A stretch of DNA of 64,000 bases from CAZSRX01 sp964609675 [NCBI: uncultured Bacteroidota bacterium]. Its GTDB lineage: Bacteria > CLD3 > SB21. Positions 8,913 through 17,546 of this stretch are shown here, piece after piece. Location: positions 46,542-110,541 of the forward strand of contig CAZSRX010000005.1 of the NCBI GenBank assembly GCA_964609675.1, read 5' to 3'. How positions within the stretch are numbered: the first letter of the stretch is position 1; each line of letters opens with the position of its first letter. The notes beneath the pieces are model-generated. The model worked only from the letters and a program-made list of their open reading frames with translations. It did not search any database and was not told where the DNA came from. The position numbers and the translations under genes were made by a program.

Positions 8913-9995
8913 ATGAGTGGACGTACAAAACAACTTAAAGTGAAAAAGAATGTGATGCCTGCCAGGAATGAAATGTATCAGGCCTTGATAAACAAGGATA
9001 GGTCGTATGAAGGCATTTTTTTCGCCGGTATAACCACTACCGGCATCTTCTGCCGTCCGGCCTGTCATGCGCGGAAACCTGAACCTGAGCATGTGGTATA
9101 TTTCCGTTCCGTTCGGGAAGCGCTTTTAGCGGGTTACAGGCCGTGTAAGAAATGCCGCCCGCTGGAAACGGCCGGTACGATGCCGCCGGAAATACGGCAA
9201 TTGCTGAACGAAATCGAGCAGGAGGAAATGTACCGTATAACCGATCGGGATTTGCGCGAGCGCGGTATGGACCCGACTGCCGTACGGCGCTGGTTTAACA
9301 CACATTACGGCATGACGTTTCAGGCGTTTCTCCGTTCCCTCCGCGTGGGCAAAGCTTTCGGGCGGCTGCGCGACGGCGATACGATTCTTGCAACCGCGTA
9401 TCATGCCGGTTATGAATCGGTCAGCGGATTTACCGATGCGTTCAAGAAACAGATGAAAATCAATCCCTCCGAAGCCGCCGGGAAAGAGATTATATACATT
9501 ATGCGCGTATCAACGCCGGTCGGGCCGATGATCGCCGGCGCCACCGGCAGAGGACTCTGCTTACTGGAATTCCTTGACCGCCGCCCGCAGGAAACGGAAA
9601 GCACAACGATTCAAAGACTTTACGGAGCCGAACTGGTGCAGGGAACCAACCATCATCTAAAATTAATTCAGGCCGAATTGCATCAATATTTTGAAGGTAC
9701 CCTAAGGCGTTTTTCGACGCCTTTGGATATGCGCGGAACGGAATTCCAAATCAAAGTCTGGAAACAGCTGATGACGATTCCTTACGGAAAAACCAGGTCG
9801 TATAAAGAACAGGCCGGGGCGGTCGGCGACGTTAAAGCCATCCGGGCCGTGGCGCGCGCGAACGGCGCAAACCGCATCGCCATTGTCATTCCCTGTCACC
9901 GGGTAATCGGCGCAAACGGCCAGTTAACGGGCTACGGCGGAGGACTGTGGCGTAAGAAATATTTGTTGGATCTGGAACAAAGAAACGCAACCTGA
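8913..9995 (+). CDS. ada: bifunctional Ada: methylphosphotriester / O6-methylguanine-DNA methyltransferase and activator
   Basis: This 360-residue protein has the full Ada layout. The N-terminal zinc domain has Cys47 and Cys51 (FCRPAC) and Cys78 and Cys81 (YRPCKKC), at the spacing of E. coli C38, C42, C69 and C72; C47 is the expected methyl acceptor from phosphotriesters. An AraC-type helix-turn-helix region covers about 95-185. The suicide methyltransferase domain has C328 in IPCHRVIG and the GLWRKKYLL end. The protein removes methyl groups from DNA and, when methylated at the N-terminal Cys, activates repair genes. A second possible start is Met15. The gene is monocistronic and convergent with the M1 peptidase gene, 13 bases away. 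Confidence 0.95.
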   Translation: MSGRTKQLKVKKNVMPARNEMYQALINKDRSYEGIFFAGITTTGIFCRPACHARKPEPEHVVYFRSVREALLAGYRPCKKCRPLETAGTMPPEIRQLLNEIEQEEMYRITDRDLRERGMDPTAVRRWFNTHYGMTFQAFLRSLRVGKAFGRLRDGDTILATAYHAGYESVSGFTDAFKKQMKINPSEAAGKEIIYIMRVSTPVGPMIAGATGRGLCLLEFLDRRPQETESTTIQRLYGAELVQGTNHHLKLIQAELHQYFEGTLRRFSTPLDMRGTEFQIKVWKQLMTIPYGKTRSYKEQAGAVGDVKAIRAVARANGANRIAIVIPCHRVIGANGQLTGYGGGLWRKKYLLDLEQRNAT

Positions 9996-10008
9996 GGCCT
10001 TTACGGTT

Positions 10009-11988
10009 TCATCGCACCAAAGCCATCTTGCGGGTCTGATGATGACGGTTGGCGCTCAGTCGGCAGAAATAAACTCCGGATGCGGCCGGACGGCCCCAAG
10101 CATCCCGGCCATCCCACGTAAGCAATGTTTTTCCTGGTTCACAAATGCCCATAAACAGCTTCCGGACTTTGTGCCCGAGCGCGTTGTATATCCATATTTC
10201 GGTACGCGCCGGCCGCGCCGCGGTAAACGCTATCACCGTACCTTGATTGAAGGGATTGGGATAATTAGCCAGAAGTTCGAATCCGGAAAACGTCGTGTCA
10301 TCCGAAAACGGTATCGTATACACGTTTCGCAAAATCCAATGTGAAGGATCCAAGGCCACCCGCGCGGGTTTTTCCGGCAGGATGAACGTGAAATACTGTT
10401 CCTGCTGATTATTGAATACACGCAGGATTGTGTCGCCGCCGCTTTCGTAATACAATCCGACATCGACAGGCATGGTAAAAAAAAACGGCGTTGCGGTATT
10501 GACGTCCTGTTTGATCCGAAGCCGCAGGCGGTAGCGGTCTTCCCAGACGGATGTTTCCCAGCCGTAATGATACACCGGATAATTGTAACCGTATATCCAT
10601 TCCTGAAAAAAATAATCCAGGTCGGTTCCGGTTACGCGTTCGCATACGTTCCGGAAATCATCCGCCGTCGCGGATTGATAGCGGTAATCCGGATGTTCAG
10701 CAAACGCCCGCAGGATGCGGAAAAAAACCGAGTCGCCCGTGACATGGCGCAGCATATGCAAAATGCACGACCCTTTGGCATACGTCCGATTCCAGTCAAA
10801 GATTTTCCATTCGTTGGATATGTCCTGAATCCATACGGACCCGGTTGCGGCCTTTGCAGACTGCAGGTTGTCCCGCATCTCTTCCCAATAGGCTTCGGAA
10901 CCGTAGGCGCGCTCCAGATACAGCGCGGAAGCGTACATTGCGAATCCCTCGTTGATCCAGATGTGATGCCAGTCCCTGCAGGTTATCATGTTGCCGAACC
11001 ACTGATGCGCGAGTTCGTGGGATACCGTGAATTCGTCATCCGGATTGGTAAGAAACGTCATGGTCTGATGTTCCATTGCGCCGCCCCATTCAAACTGGCA
11101 ATGCCCGTATTTCTCACGCAAAAAAGGATAGTCGCCGAACAGGTCCGAGAAAATACCCATCATGGTTGCGGTTTTGGCTATAGCCGGGCTGGTGGCGCCG
11201 TAAAGGTAATTCAGTATGAGCAGCGAGTCGCTCGCTCCGTAGCGGTAATAATCCCGGTATTCCGTATAGTCGGCCATGGCAAACGCGATCAGATACGGCG
11301 CAATCGGATAGGAAACTTTCCATCGATAGGTATGCAGGCCGTTACCGTAATTAAGGGTATCCGACAGGATACCATTGGAGCCGACTTTGTACGCTTCGCG
11401 GCAGGTAATCCAGATATCCGCCGAATCGGCTTTATCCTTCGGATCGTCCTTGCACGGCCACCACAGCGGCGCGTTATAGGATTCACTCATAGTAAAAACG
11501 CGGCCGACGCCGAAGAATAATCCCCCGAAAGATCCGGAACCCGGCACGCCGCGGTAATAAATTTGCACTTCAAACCCTTCATGCATAGCCAGCGCGTGAA
11601 CCGGCCGAATCAGCAAAGTAGCCGGCGTCTGGGTAAACGCCAGTTTGCCGGATGGAGAAATCACGGAATCTACGGTTAAGGAATGAACCAAATCCAATGA
11701 GATGGCGCTAAGGTCGCTGACGGCGCTGCGACCCCGTACGGTCACTATTCCGCGCAAATAGTTGGGTTCGGGATTCACCGTTACCGTGAGGTCCAGCTTG
11801 TAATAGGTGACATCGATATTCTGATCGCCGGGATACGAAACAGGCGGCCGCGGATTTTTTTTCTTTAAATGGCGCTCTTGCTCCGATTTTAAAAACGCAT
11901 GGCGGTGATGGGGAACAATAGCCTGCTGGGCGCGCGGCGTTAACGGAAAAAAAAACAGCAGAATGAATGCATAGATAATGTGTTGCAT
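10009..11988 (-). CDS. secreted M1-family metallopeptidase with type IX sorting domain
   Basis: This 659-residue protein has a signal peptide (MQHIIYAFILLFFFPLTPRA). The N-terminal beta domain of aminopeptidase N-like enzymes covers about 55-240. The catalytic domain has the exopeptidase motif GGAMEH (302-307), the zinc motif HELAH (H324, H328) and the third ligand E347 in NEGFA. The C-terminal ~85 residues are a sorting domain (NYPNPFNQGTVIAF, YNALGHKVRKL, SGVYFCRLSA). It should be a surface-bound or released zinc aminopeptidase feeding on peptides. It lies 27 bases downstream of the sialidase-fold gene on the same strand, so the two probably form one transcript. Confidence 0.92.
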   Translation of the reverse strand: MQHIIYAFILLFFFPLTPRAQQAIVPHHRHAFLKSEQERHLKKKNPRPPVSYPGDQNIDVTYYKLDLTVTVNPEPNYLRGIVTVRGRSAVSDLSAISLDLVHSLTVDSVISPSGKLAFTQTPATLLIRPVHALAMHEGFEVQIYYRGVPGSGSFGGLFFGVGRVFTMSESYNAPLWWPCKDDPKDKADSADIWITCREAYKVGSNGILSDTLNYGNGLHTYRWKVSYPIAPYLIAFAMADYTEYRDYYRYGASDSLLILNYLYGATSPAIAKTATMMGIFSDLFGDYPFLREKYGHCQFEWGGAMEHQTMTFLTNPDDEFTVSHELAHQWFGNMITCRDWHHIWINEGFAMYASALYLERAYGSEAYWEEMRDNLQSAKAATGSVWIQDISNEWKIFDWNRTYAKGSCILHMLRHVTGDSVFFRILRAFAEHPDYRYQSATADDFRNVCERVTGTDLDYFFQEWIYGYNYPVYHYGWETSVWEDRYRLRLRIKQDVNTATPFFFTMPVDVGLYYESGGDTILRVFNNQQEQYFTFILPEKPARVALDPSHWILRNVYTIPFSDDTTFSGFELLANYPNPFNQGTVIAFTAARPARTEIWIYNALGHKVRKLFMGICEPGKTLLTWDGRDAWGRPAASGVYFCRLSANRHHQTRKMALVR

Positions 11989-12015
11989 AACTCAACCTGA
12001 GGTTGAGGCCGCGGC

Positions 12016-13614
12016 CTATTTGATTAGTATCATTTTCCGGGTATCGGAATATCTACCCGCCTGCAGGCGGTAGAGGTACACGCCGCTCGCAAAATTCTGT
12101 GCGTTCCACCGGACGGTATAGGAACCGGCTTCATAGCGTCCGTCGGCCAGCGTGGCGACTTCCTGTCCCAGCGCATTAAAAACTTTCAGGCGCACATCAG
12201 CGGCTGCGGGTAAGGCAAACCGGATCTGCGTGGAAGGATTGAACGGGTTCGGATAATTTTGGGACAGGTAAAACGATTTGGGATTCCGCGAAAGGGCGCT
12301 GACATCCACAATGGAGGAGGTATCCTCGATGATTGCCGTCCACACGCTGAGTTTTCCGCCGTCCATACGCATCCATATCGGGCGGACATGACGATCATAG
12401 GCGGCGATATCAATATAATCGCCGAAGAAAACGCTCCCCGTCGGCTGAAATTCAGTCTGACTGATTTTAAAATTCTCAAAGGTTTCGCCGCCATCGCGGG
12501 ATCTTGCCATCCATACCTCGGTGCTGAGATTGCTGGTGGCCCGGCGATCGTAAAACACCACATAGATGATTCCCGTCACCGGATCGACCGTCGCCCAGGG
12601 GAAAAACTGATGCCGGTTGGATACATCGTCATGGACCCGTTTCAGGCCGTGCCACGTCTGTCCGCCATCGGTAGATTTAATGAAAAACACGTCGGTGTTG
12701 GACAAGCCGTTTCTCTGGTCGGACCATATCACATACACATTACCCTGATACGGCGACGAACTGATGTCGCATAGGGTTATGGGCATGCCGTTGCAACGCT
12801 GAATCCCATCCACCATAAAATCCCATCCGCCCGGCTGATCCGTTACAAAAATATCGGCGCCCCAGGTGATACCGCCATCGCTGGATTTATCAAACATAAT
12901 TCCCAGAGGTCCCGACCAGCTGGCGTAGATTTCTCCGTTCGGGCCGACGGCAGGAACGGCGCCTTCGACCGTACTGTCTTCGTCCACACAATTTCCGGTT
13001 ATATCGCTAATAGTTTTGGCCGAATCCCAGGTAACTCCGTGATCGATTGAGCGCGAAAAACGAATACGAGACCGATAGACGGGATTACTGTTGCCGTATT
13101 CGTCAAATTCCGTCCAGCACATATAGAGGTTATTGTGGTTCGGTCCGCTGGTCATATCCACCGCCAGCCACTCTTTATCCTGGTTTTTTACGGGTGGATT
13201 GTAACCGACTCCAACATCGTCATTCCATGTCTGGCCGGCATCCATGGATTTCTGAACCACGATACGGTCTATCCAGTAACCCGGATAAGGAGGATTAGAC
13301 AAATGCGAATAATATAAATGGCCCGCCGCATCAAAACGCACCACCGGATCGCCCCAAACGCCGTAAATGGAAGTTATGGTATCCTGGGTCCAATTGAAGC
13401 CGCCATCCGTGGATAAATAAATCATATTCATATTGGCTCCGGCAGCCAATTGCATGGGATTTTGAGGGTTTATCGAAATGGTGACTTCTTCATGATTGTA
13501 GGTAGCCATTCCGCCAACGGTGTTAGGCAGGCTGATTCTTACATTCTGATACTGCCCCATGACCAGGCCCGAGCAGGTTATAAACAGTAACATGGCCAGC
13601 ACAAAAGTCTTCAT
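12016..13614 (-). CDS. secreted sialidase-fold (BNR/Asp-box) protein with type IX sorting domain
   Basis: This 532-residue exported protein has a signal peptide ending in LVMGQ. Six Asp-box motifs of the S-x-D-x-G-x-T-W type (STDGGFNW, SMDAGQTW, SIDHGVTW, SSDGGITW, STDGGQTW, SRDGGETF) mark a six-bladed sialidase-like propeller. The C-terminus is a textbook sorting domain (NYPNPFNPSTQIRFALP, FNALGQEVATL, SGVYLYRLQA, RKMILIK). Asp boxes are structural; I did not find a convincing sialidase arginine triad, so enzymatic activity is not assured. The start has GGAAATGAG ahead of the ATG. It is likely co-transcribed with the M1 peptidase gene downstream. Confidence 0.88.
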   Translation of the reverse strand: MKTFVLAMLLFITCSGLVMGQYQNVRISLPNTVGGMATYNHEEVTISINPQNPMQLAAGANMNMIYLSTDGGFNWTQDTITSIYGVWGDPVVRFDAAGHLYYSHLSNPPYPGYWIDRIVVQKSMDAGQTWNDDVGVGYNPPVKNQDKEWLAVDMTSGPNHNNLYMCWTEFDEYGNSNPVYRSRIRFSRSIDHGVTWDSAKTISDITGNCVDEDSTVEGAVPAVGPNGEIYASWSGPLGIMFDKSSDGGITWGADIFVTDQPGGWDFMVDGIQRCNGMPITLCDISSSPYQGNVYVIWSDQRNGLSNTDVFFIKSTDGGQTWHGLKRVHDDVSNRHQFFPWATVDPVTGIIYVVFYDRRATSNLSTEVWMARSRDGGETFENFKISQTEFQPTGSVFFGDYIDIAAYDRHVRPIWMRMDGGKLSVWTAIIEDTSSIVDVSALSRNPKSFYLSQNYPNPFNPSTQIRFALPAAADVRLKVFNALGQEVATLADGRYEAGSYTVRWNAQNFASGVYLYRLQAGRYSDTRKMILIK

Positions 13615-13633
13615 GTCTCATTTCCTTTTTCTT

Positions 13634-13670
13634 AAAATAAAAAAGACTTCTTGTAGCTAAAGAAGTCTTT
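13634..13670 (-). terminator. terminator of the small secreted protein gene
   Basis: A perfect 11-base stem (AAAGACTTCTT with AAGAAGTCTTT, 13642-13652 and 13660-13670) has a 7-base loop. On the minus strand it is followed by TTTATTTT. It lies 30 bases after the stop at 13701. Confidence 0.88.
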
Positions 13671-13700
13671 ATAATAGTCTCAGCGTATTAAATGCCGGTT

Positions 13701-14144
13701 TCACTGCGCTGTGGCTTTAATCTTGGAAATGCTGAACGGTACGCCGACATAATCAAGGCTCAGCGTTTCATCCAACTCCATTTTATTGCCGTCCACGTAG
13801 ATATTAGTATATTGAGTCCAAAGCGTTATGTAATATAAGCAGCGCGCGGACCACCAGTTGTTACCGTCGATTACAATGTCGGCAACGTCGTCGCCGTTGT
13901 CGTTTTTCTTGTAATAAATATTGATGGATTTACCCCAGATATTGGCTTCGTTCTTGTCGTTCTTAAGGAAATAAACGAGCAGCGGGATGGAAGAGCTAAT
14001 CAGAATGGTTTTACAGAAGCCTTCGGGAGCCAGGGCATTGCAGTTAAAGGTTATTTTTTCCTGGCCAAAGGCAACCGTATGCTGCTGCGCCATAACAGGC
14101 GTTACCAGCAAGAAGAATGTTAAAATAAAAGAAGCCGATTTCAT
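13701..14144 (-). CDS. small secreted protein of unknown function
   Basis: This 147-residue protein has a clear signal peptide (MKSASFILTFFLLVTPVMAQ). The mature part is about 127 residues, mainly alternating beta-type segments (KITFNCNALAPEG, ISSSIPLLVYF, WGKSINIYYKKNDNG, VADIVIDGNNWWS). It ends with basic residues but has no sorting domain. It could be a small periplasmic or surface beta-sandwich. I do not recognise the family. A GGGATATCCT element lies directly ahead of the ATG, and its own terminator follows, so it is probably a single-gene transcript. Confidence 0.7.
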   Translation of the reverse strand: MKSASFILTFFLLVTPVMAQQHTVAFGQEKITFNCNALAPEGFCKTILISSSIPLLVYFLKNDKNEANIWGKSINIYYKKNDNGDDVADIVIDGNNWWSARCLYYITLWTQYTNIYVDGNKMELDETLSLDYVGVPFSISKIKATAQ

Positions 14145-14249
14145 AGGATATCCCTTCGATTATCTCTGCAAAATTATTTAATAAAATAATGTAATCATTT
14201 TTAATTAATATATGCAAGTGCCAAAAAATATTTTCCAAAAATCCGTGTC

Positions 14250-14281
14250 AAAAAAAAACCCTTAGGTTTTTAATCTAAGGG
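14250..14281 (-). terminator. terminator of the tRNA-Met operon
   Basis: The CCCTTAG / CTAAGGG stem (14259-14265 and 14275-14281) has a 9-base loop. On the minus strand it runs into nine T. It begins five bases beyond the 3' end of the second tRNA. Confidence 0.9.
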
Positions 14282-14285
14282 CCGG

Positions 14286-14358
14286 TAGCGGGTGACGGGC
14301 TTGAACCGCCGACACGCGGATTATGATTCCGCTGCTCTACCAACTGAGCTAACCCGCC
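14286..14358 (-). tRNA. tRNA-Met (CAT), elongator type
   Basis: A complete cloverleaf can be drawn. The acceptor stem is GGCGGGT with ACCCGCT, with a G1-U72 wobble. The D arm is normal, the anticodon stem is GCGGA / TCCGC with loop ATCATAA (anticodon CAT), and the T arm has TTCAAGC. A73 is followed by CCG, so CCA is not encoded. It lacks the three G-C pairs of an initiator anticodon stem. A tRNA-Ile2 read with lysidine cannot be fully excluded, but G4-C69 is not typical of Ile2. Confidence 0.85.
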
Positions 14359-14384
14359 AGTCGGTCAGCTGGGCTGACCGGTAG

Positions 14385-14461
<77 letters not shown>

Positions 14462-14473
14462 GTTTAGACTTTA

Positions 14474-14502
14474 ATTATATAAAACAATTATGATAATGTC
14501 AA
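14474..14502 (-). promoter_or_regulatory. perfect consensus sigma70 promoter of the tRNA-Met pair
   Basis: On the minus strand TTGACA (14497-14502) and TATAAT (14474-14479) are separated by exactly 17 bases. Both boxes match the consensus in full. The expected start is about 14467, six bases before the mature initiator tRNA end. Confidence 0.92.
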
Positions 14503-14549
14503 GATTTTTCAGCTTTTTAATTTTGGTTCGTGCCGTTCACGAATAATCC

Positions 14550-14993
14550 TTACTCAAAAGACGGCTCCACCAGCACTTCACAGTTCATGGATCTTGAAAT
14601 CAGACAGGCCTGATGGGCGTCATGAATGGTTTTTTCCACCAAGTTGTGATCCGTTCCGGTTTCCATGCTTAAAACGGGTTTAAGCGTAATTCGCGTGAAA
14701 CGGAAACCGCCATCGGCAAATTCAAGCAAACCTTCGGCTCGGCTGGTATACGTTTTAACATTTAATTGTTTCCGCTGGGCCAGAGAAAGGAAGGTCAGCA
14801 TCAGGCACATTTCCACCGAAGCCACAAAAAGATCTTCCGGGGTCCAGCGACCGGGCTCACCCTTGAATTCCGGGGGACTTGATATGTCTATAGGCGGTTT
14901 TCCTTCGGCATTCAGGATACCCCGTTTACCGCCCTTCCATTCCAGGCTGGTGTGGTACGTAAATGATTTGGGTTTGACACTCGGCGTATTCAT
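14550..14993 (-). CDS. OsmC/Ohr-family peroxiredoxin-like protein
   Basis: This 147-residue protein is of normal length for the family. The two reactive cysteines are C63 (VASVEMCLMLTF) and C130 (AHQACLISRSMN), with the usual G/E-P-x-D-L-F motif (TPEDLFVASVE) just before the first. OsmC and Ohr proteins reduce organic hydroperoxides in the cytoplasm through this Cys pair. The stretch AHQACLISRSMNCEVLVEP fits the general OsmC branch better than Ohr. The start has GAGG eight bases ahead. It stands alone, downstream of no other gene and convergent with nothing. The 250 bases upstream hold only an AT-rich spacer shared with the divergent LysM gene. Confidence 0.88.
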   Translation of the reverse strand: MNTPSVKPKSFTYHTSLEWKGGKRGILNAEGKPPIDISSPPEFKGEPGRWTPEDLFVASVEMCLMLTFLSLAQRKQLNVKTYTSRAEGLLEFADGGFRFTRITLKPVLSMETGTDHNLVEKTIHDAHQACLISRSMNCEVLVEPSFE

Positions 14994-15163
14994 ATCGAAC
15001 CTCGCAAGTTTATGTTTTACATTTTAATCATCTGAAAAATATTCGTTAGCTCTAACCCATATTTTAATAATAAATTTCATTAAATATTTTGTTTATGGAT
15101 AATTCCGGATTAAAATTACATGGTTTATCAGGCCAATCGTTTTTCGAAAAACATGAAATCATC

Positions 15164-15193
15164 TTGACATTAACGGATAAAAAGCGATATAAT
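15164..15193 (+). promoter_or_regulatory. promoter of the LysM protein gene
   Basis: TTGACA (15164-15169) and TATAAT (15188-15193) are both perfect, with an 18-base spacer, about 50 bases before the ATG at 15243. Confidence 0.85.
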
Positions 15194-15242
15194 TTAGCCA
15201 AGAAAGTAAAAACCCCAACCTCAATCAACAGGAGGATGTATT

Positions 15243-15614
15243 ATGATTCCTGATAAATACAAGCCGGTTCTGGAACTGGCCAATCAGCTCGGCACGCAGA
15301 TAACCAAGGTCACGCCCGAAGGCAACGGATTCAAGGTGGAAGCTATTGCGCAGACGGCGTATGACCGCGACTGCATTATCGAAAAAATCAAGGAAATCGG
15401 CGGGCCGGAAGCCGCGTTTATCAAAACCGATTTTAAAGTAACCATCACGGATTGCTATCATATCCACGAAGTTGCGGCCGGTGAAACCCTCAGCACGATT
15501 GCGAAAAAATATCTTGGCAATGCCGGCAAATACATGGAAATCGCCAAGTTTAACGAGATCAGTAACCCGGATTTAATCAAAGTCGGTCAGGTAATACGCA
15601 TTCCGAATAAATAA
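15243..15614 (+). CDS. LysM-domain protein, YgaU/Kbp-like
   Basis: This 123-residue protein has an N-terminal alpha/beta segment of about 70 residues (ITKVTPEGNGFKVEAIAQTA), similar in layout to a BON domain. A single LysM domain follows (about 75-121: YHIHEVAAGETLSTIAKKYL, NPDLIKVGQVIRIPN). This is the architecture of E. coli YgaU/Kbp, a small protein that binds potassium or stabilises the envelope. No signal peptide is present, as in YgaU. A strong AGGAGG site, a near-perfect promoter and a terminator frame it as a single, probably highly expressed gene. Confidence 0.85.
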   Translation: MIPDKYKPVLELANQLGTQITKVTPEGNGFKVEAIAQTAYDRDCIIEKIKEIGGPEAAFIKTDFKVTITDCYHIHEVAAGETLSTIAKKYLGNAGKYMEIAKFNEISNPDLIKVGQVIRIPNK

Positions 15615-15643
15615 TTTTTCAAATATCAAGCCGCGTTATCCTA

Positions 15644-15675
15644 AAGCCCGTTCAATATAAAGGACGGGCTTTTTT
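15644..15675 (+). terminator. terminator of the LysM protein gene
   Basis: The AAGCCCGT / ACGGGCTT stem (15644-15651 and 15664-15671) is followed by six T. On the other strand it could also weakly end the convergent ACT gene. Confidence 0.88.
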
Positions 15676-15702
15676 GCATAAGCGCTTACGGCCGCATCGG
15701 TT

Positions 15703-16155
15703 TTATACCCGGTGCATGGCGTTGAACACGTCTTCGTGCTGAGCGAGTATCCGGATGTTGAGTTTTTCGCTGACTTTGGCAAGATTGTCCTTGATAATGC
15801 CAAAGGGGCAGCCGGCGTTGCGGATGTCCACCAGCATGATGAGCGTAAAAAATTCCTGCATGATTTTCTGGCTGACGTCATGGATGTCGCAGTTGCAGTC
15901 AGCCAGGGTCTGCGTGATTTTCGCCATGACGCCCGGCTGGTTTTTACCGAACGCGGTGACAATGATGCGGCCTTCGGTTTTATTCAGGTAGCGGAACGTA
16001 CTCGGGTGTTCCTGCACCAGACCGCCGGTGTCGGCGTCGAGCCGGCGAAGGGTTTCCAGAACGACCGATTTAACGGCCTGCTCGCTGGAATGCGGTCCCA
16101 GCTGGCGGATGGATTCTTCCACCACGCGCCGGATTTGTTCTTCGGATAATGCCAT
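15703..16155 (-). CDS. ACT-domain protein
   Basis: This 150-residue protein has a helical N-terminal segment (EEQIRRVVEESIRQL). A single ACT domain follows from about residue 62 (GRIIVTAFGKNQPGVMAKIT, LADCNCDIHDVSQKIMQEFF), matching the ACT-domain group that has G-x-D-x-x-G/P-x-x-A-x-I after the first strand. ACT domains bind amino acids or other small ligands as dimers; here no enzyme domain is attached. It lies 21 to 22 bases downstream of a histidine kinase gene and is probably co-transcribed with it. An AGGGAG ribosome site precedes the ATG. Confidence 0.8.
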   Translation of the reverse strand: MALSEEQIRRVVEESIRQLGPHSSEQAVKSVVLETLRRLDADTGGLVQEHPSTFRYLNKTEGRIIVTAFGKNQPGVMAKITQTLADCNCDIHDVSQKIMQEFFTLIMLVDIRNAGCPFGIIKDNLAKVSEKLNIRILAQHEDVFNAMHRV

Positions 16156-16176
16156 AGAAATGCTCCCTGATTAAAG

Positions 16177-17394
16177 TTATACGGTTTTTAATTGTATGCG
16201 CATGGTGGTGCCCTCGCCGGGACGGCTTTCCCGCACAAAAATCTTGCCGTGATGATAGTCCTCAATAATCCTGCGGGCAAGGCTGAGGCCCAGTCCCCAG
16301 CCGCGCTTCTTGGTGCTGTAGCCGGGACGAAAGACGTTATCGCGGTTTTTGAGTTCGATGCCGCGTCCGCTGTCCTGCACGTCGATGGAGAGCCACTTTC
16401 CGGAAACGGCGGCGGATATTTTAATGAAGCCGTCCTTATTTTCAATGGCGTCAATGGCGTTTTTGATAACGTTTTCGATCACCCAGGCAAACAACTGCGG
16501 ATTGACGGCCGCCGGCAGGGTGTCAGGCAACTGCTCCTCGATGGTAATGGTGCGCGCGGCTTGCGGCAGACGCTTACGAAAATATTGCGCCGTGTCCCGA
16601 ATAAGGGGAACGATGTCCTGCCGCTTGATGTCGGTCGTGGAGCCAATCTGAGAAAAGCGGGTAACAATTTTATCCAGACGCTTGAGGTCGTCCTCGCTTT
16701 CATTAAGTATTTTCATTGTTTTATCCCGGCCCTCGGATTCCTGCCGCAACAGTTCAATCCAGCCCATCAGCGAGGAAATCGGCGTCGCCATCTGATGCGC
16801 CGTTTCCTTGGCCATGCCGATCCAGATCATCCGCTGTTCGCTGCGCTTGATGTTGCTGAATCCAATATAGCCGATCAGAATGAATGCGCCGATTATCGCC
16901 AGCTGGATCACCGGCAGCCATTCAATCTCGCGGATAATGCTGGTGTCCGTATCGTAATGGATATATCCAAGTACGGTGGTTTCATACAGGATCGGGATGG
17001 GCTCATTGTCGGCATCCATTTCGCGGATGACGGCTTTTAACTGCTCGGCCACATCCCTCACGTTGCGGTCAGAGGGGACGCCTTCGATATTCCTCCACGA
17101 GACCGGTTCGCCGTCGGGATCGGTGTTGACAATCGGAAAATCAATGCGCTTGATAATCTCATCGAACACAAAATTGTATTCCGCGTTGGCGTCTTCCAGC
17201 CCGATGCGCGCGATCATCTGGGTGTAGATTTTCGCGATATGCCGGGAATCCTCGCGGAGGCGTTCCACGATGTACTGCGTGTACACCAGAAACGCGAATA
17301 TAATAACGATGGCCAGAATGAACAGCCCGCTTTTAATATTGACGGTGAAACGGTAAGGATTCCTGATACGGATGGTCTGCGTGGTTTGTCTCAT
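16177..17394 (-). CDS. membrane sensor histidine kinase
   Basis: This protein of about 405 residues has two spans (about 20-45 SGLFILAIVIIFAFLVYTQY and 160-185 IQLAIIGAFILIGYIGF) around a roughly 115-residue outer sensor region. The dimerisation helix carries H200 in KETAHQMATPISSLMGW. The HATPase domain has VIENVIKNAIDAI, DSGRGI and GWGLGLSL. The longest frame begins at a TTG (17400); the ATG two codons later is preferred here. The AHQMATPISS H-box places it in the NtrB/ZraS-like broad group. Apart from the ACT gene downstream no response regulator is adjacent, so its partner is unknown. Confidence 0.88.
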   Translation of the reverse strand: MRQTTQTIRIRNPYRFTVNIKSGLFILAIVIIFAFLVYTQYIVERLREDSRHIAKIYTQMIARIGLEDANAEYNFVFDEIIKRIDFPIVNTDPDGEPVSWRNIEGVPSDRNVRDVAEQLKAVIREMDADNEPIPILYETTVLGYIHYDTDTSIIREIEWLPVIQLAIIGAFILIGYIGFSNIKRSEQRMIWIGMAKETAHQMATPISSLMGWIELLRQESEGRDKTMKILNESEDDLKRLDKIVTRFSQIGSTTDIKRQDIVPLIRDTAQYFRKRLPQAARTITIEEQLPDTLPAAVNPQLFAWVIENVIKNAIDAIENKDGFIKISAAVSGKWLSIDVQDSGRGIELKNRDNVFRPGYSTKKRGWGLGLSLARRIIEDYHHGKIFVRESRPGEGTTMRIQLKTV

Positions 17395-17546
17395 GCGCAA
17401 CCGCTTTTTTGGTTGACCCGAATTTGTCTCGAATTTCTTATCATCAAATTACTTGAATATTATTTGACCCAAAGTACCTAATAATTTATGTTTCAGAATA
17501 TCCTGTCAGATATAATCGCTATAATTGCTCATTTTTTCAATAGCAA

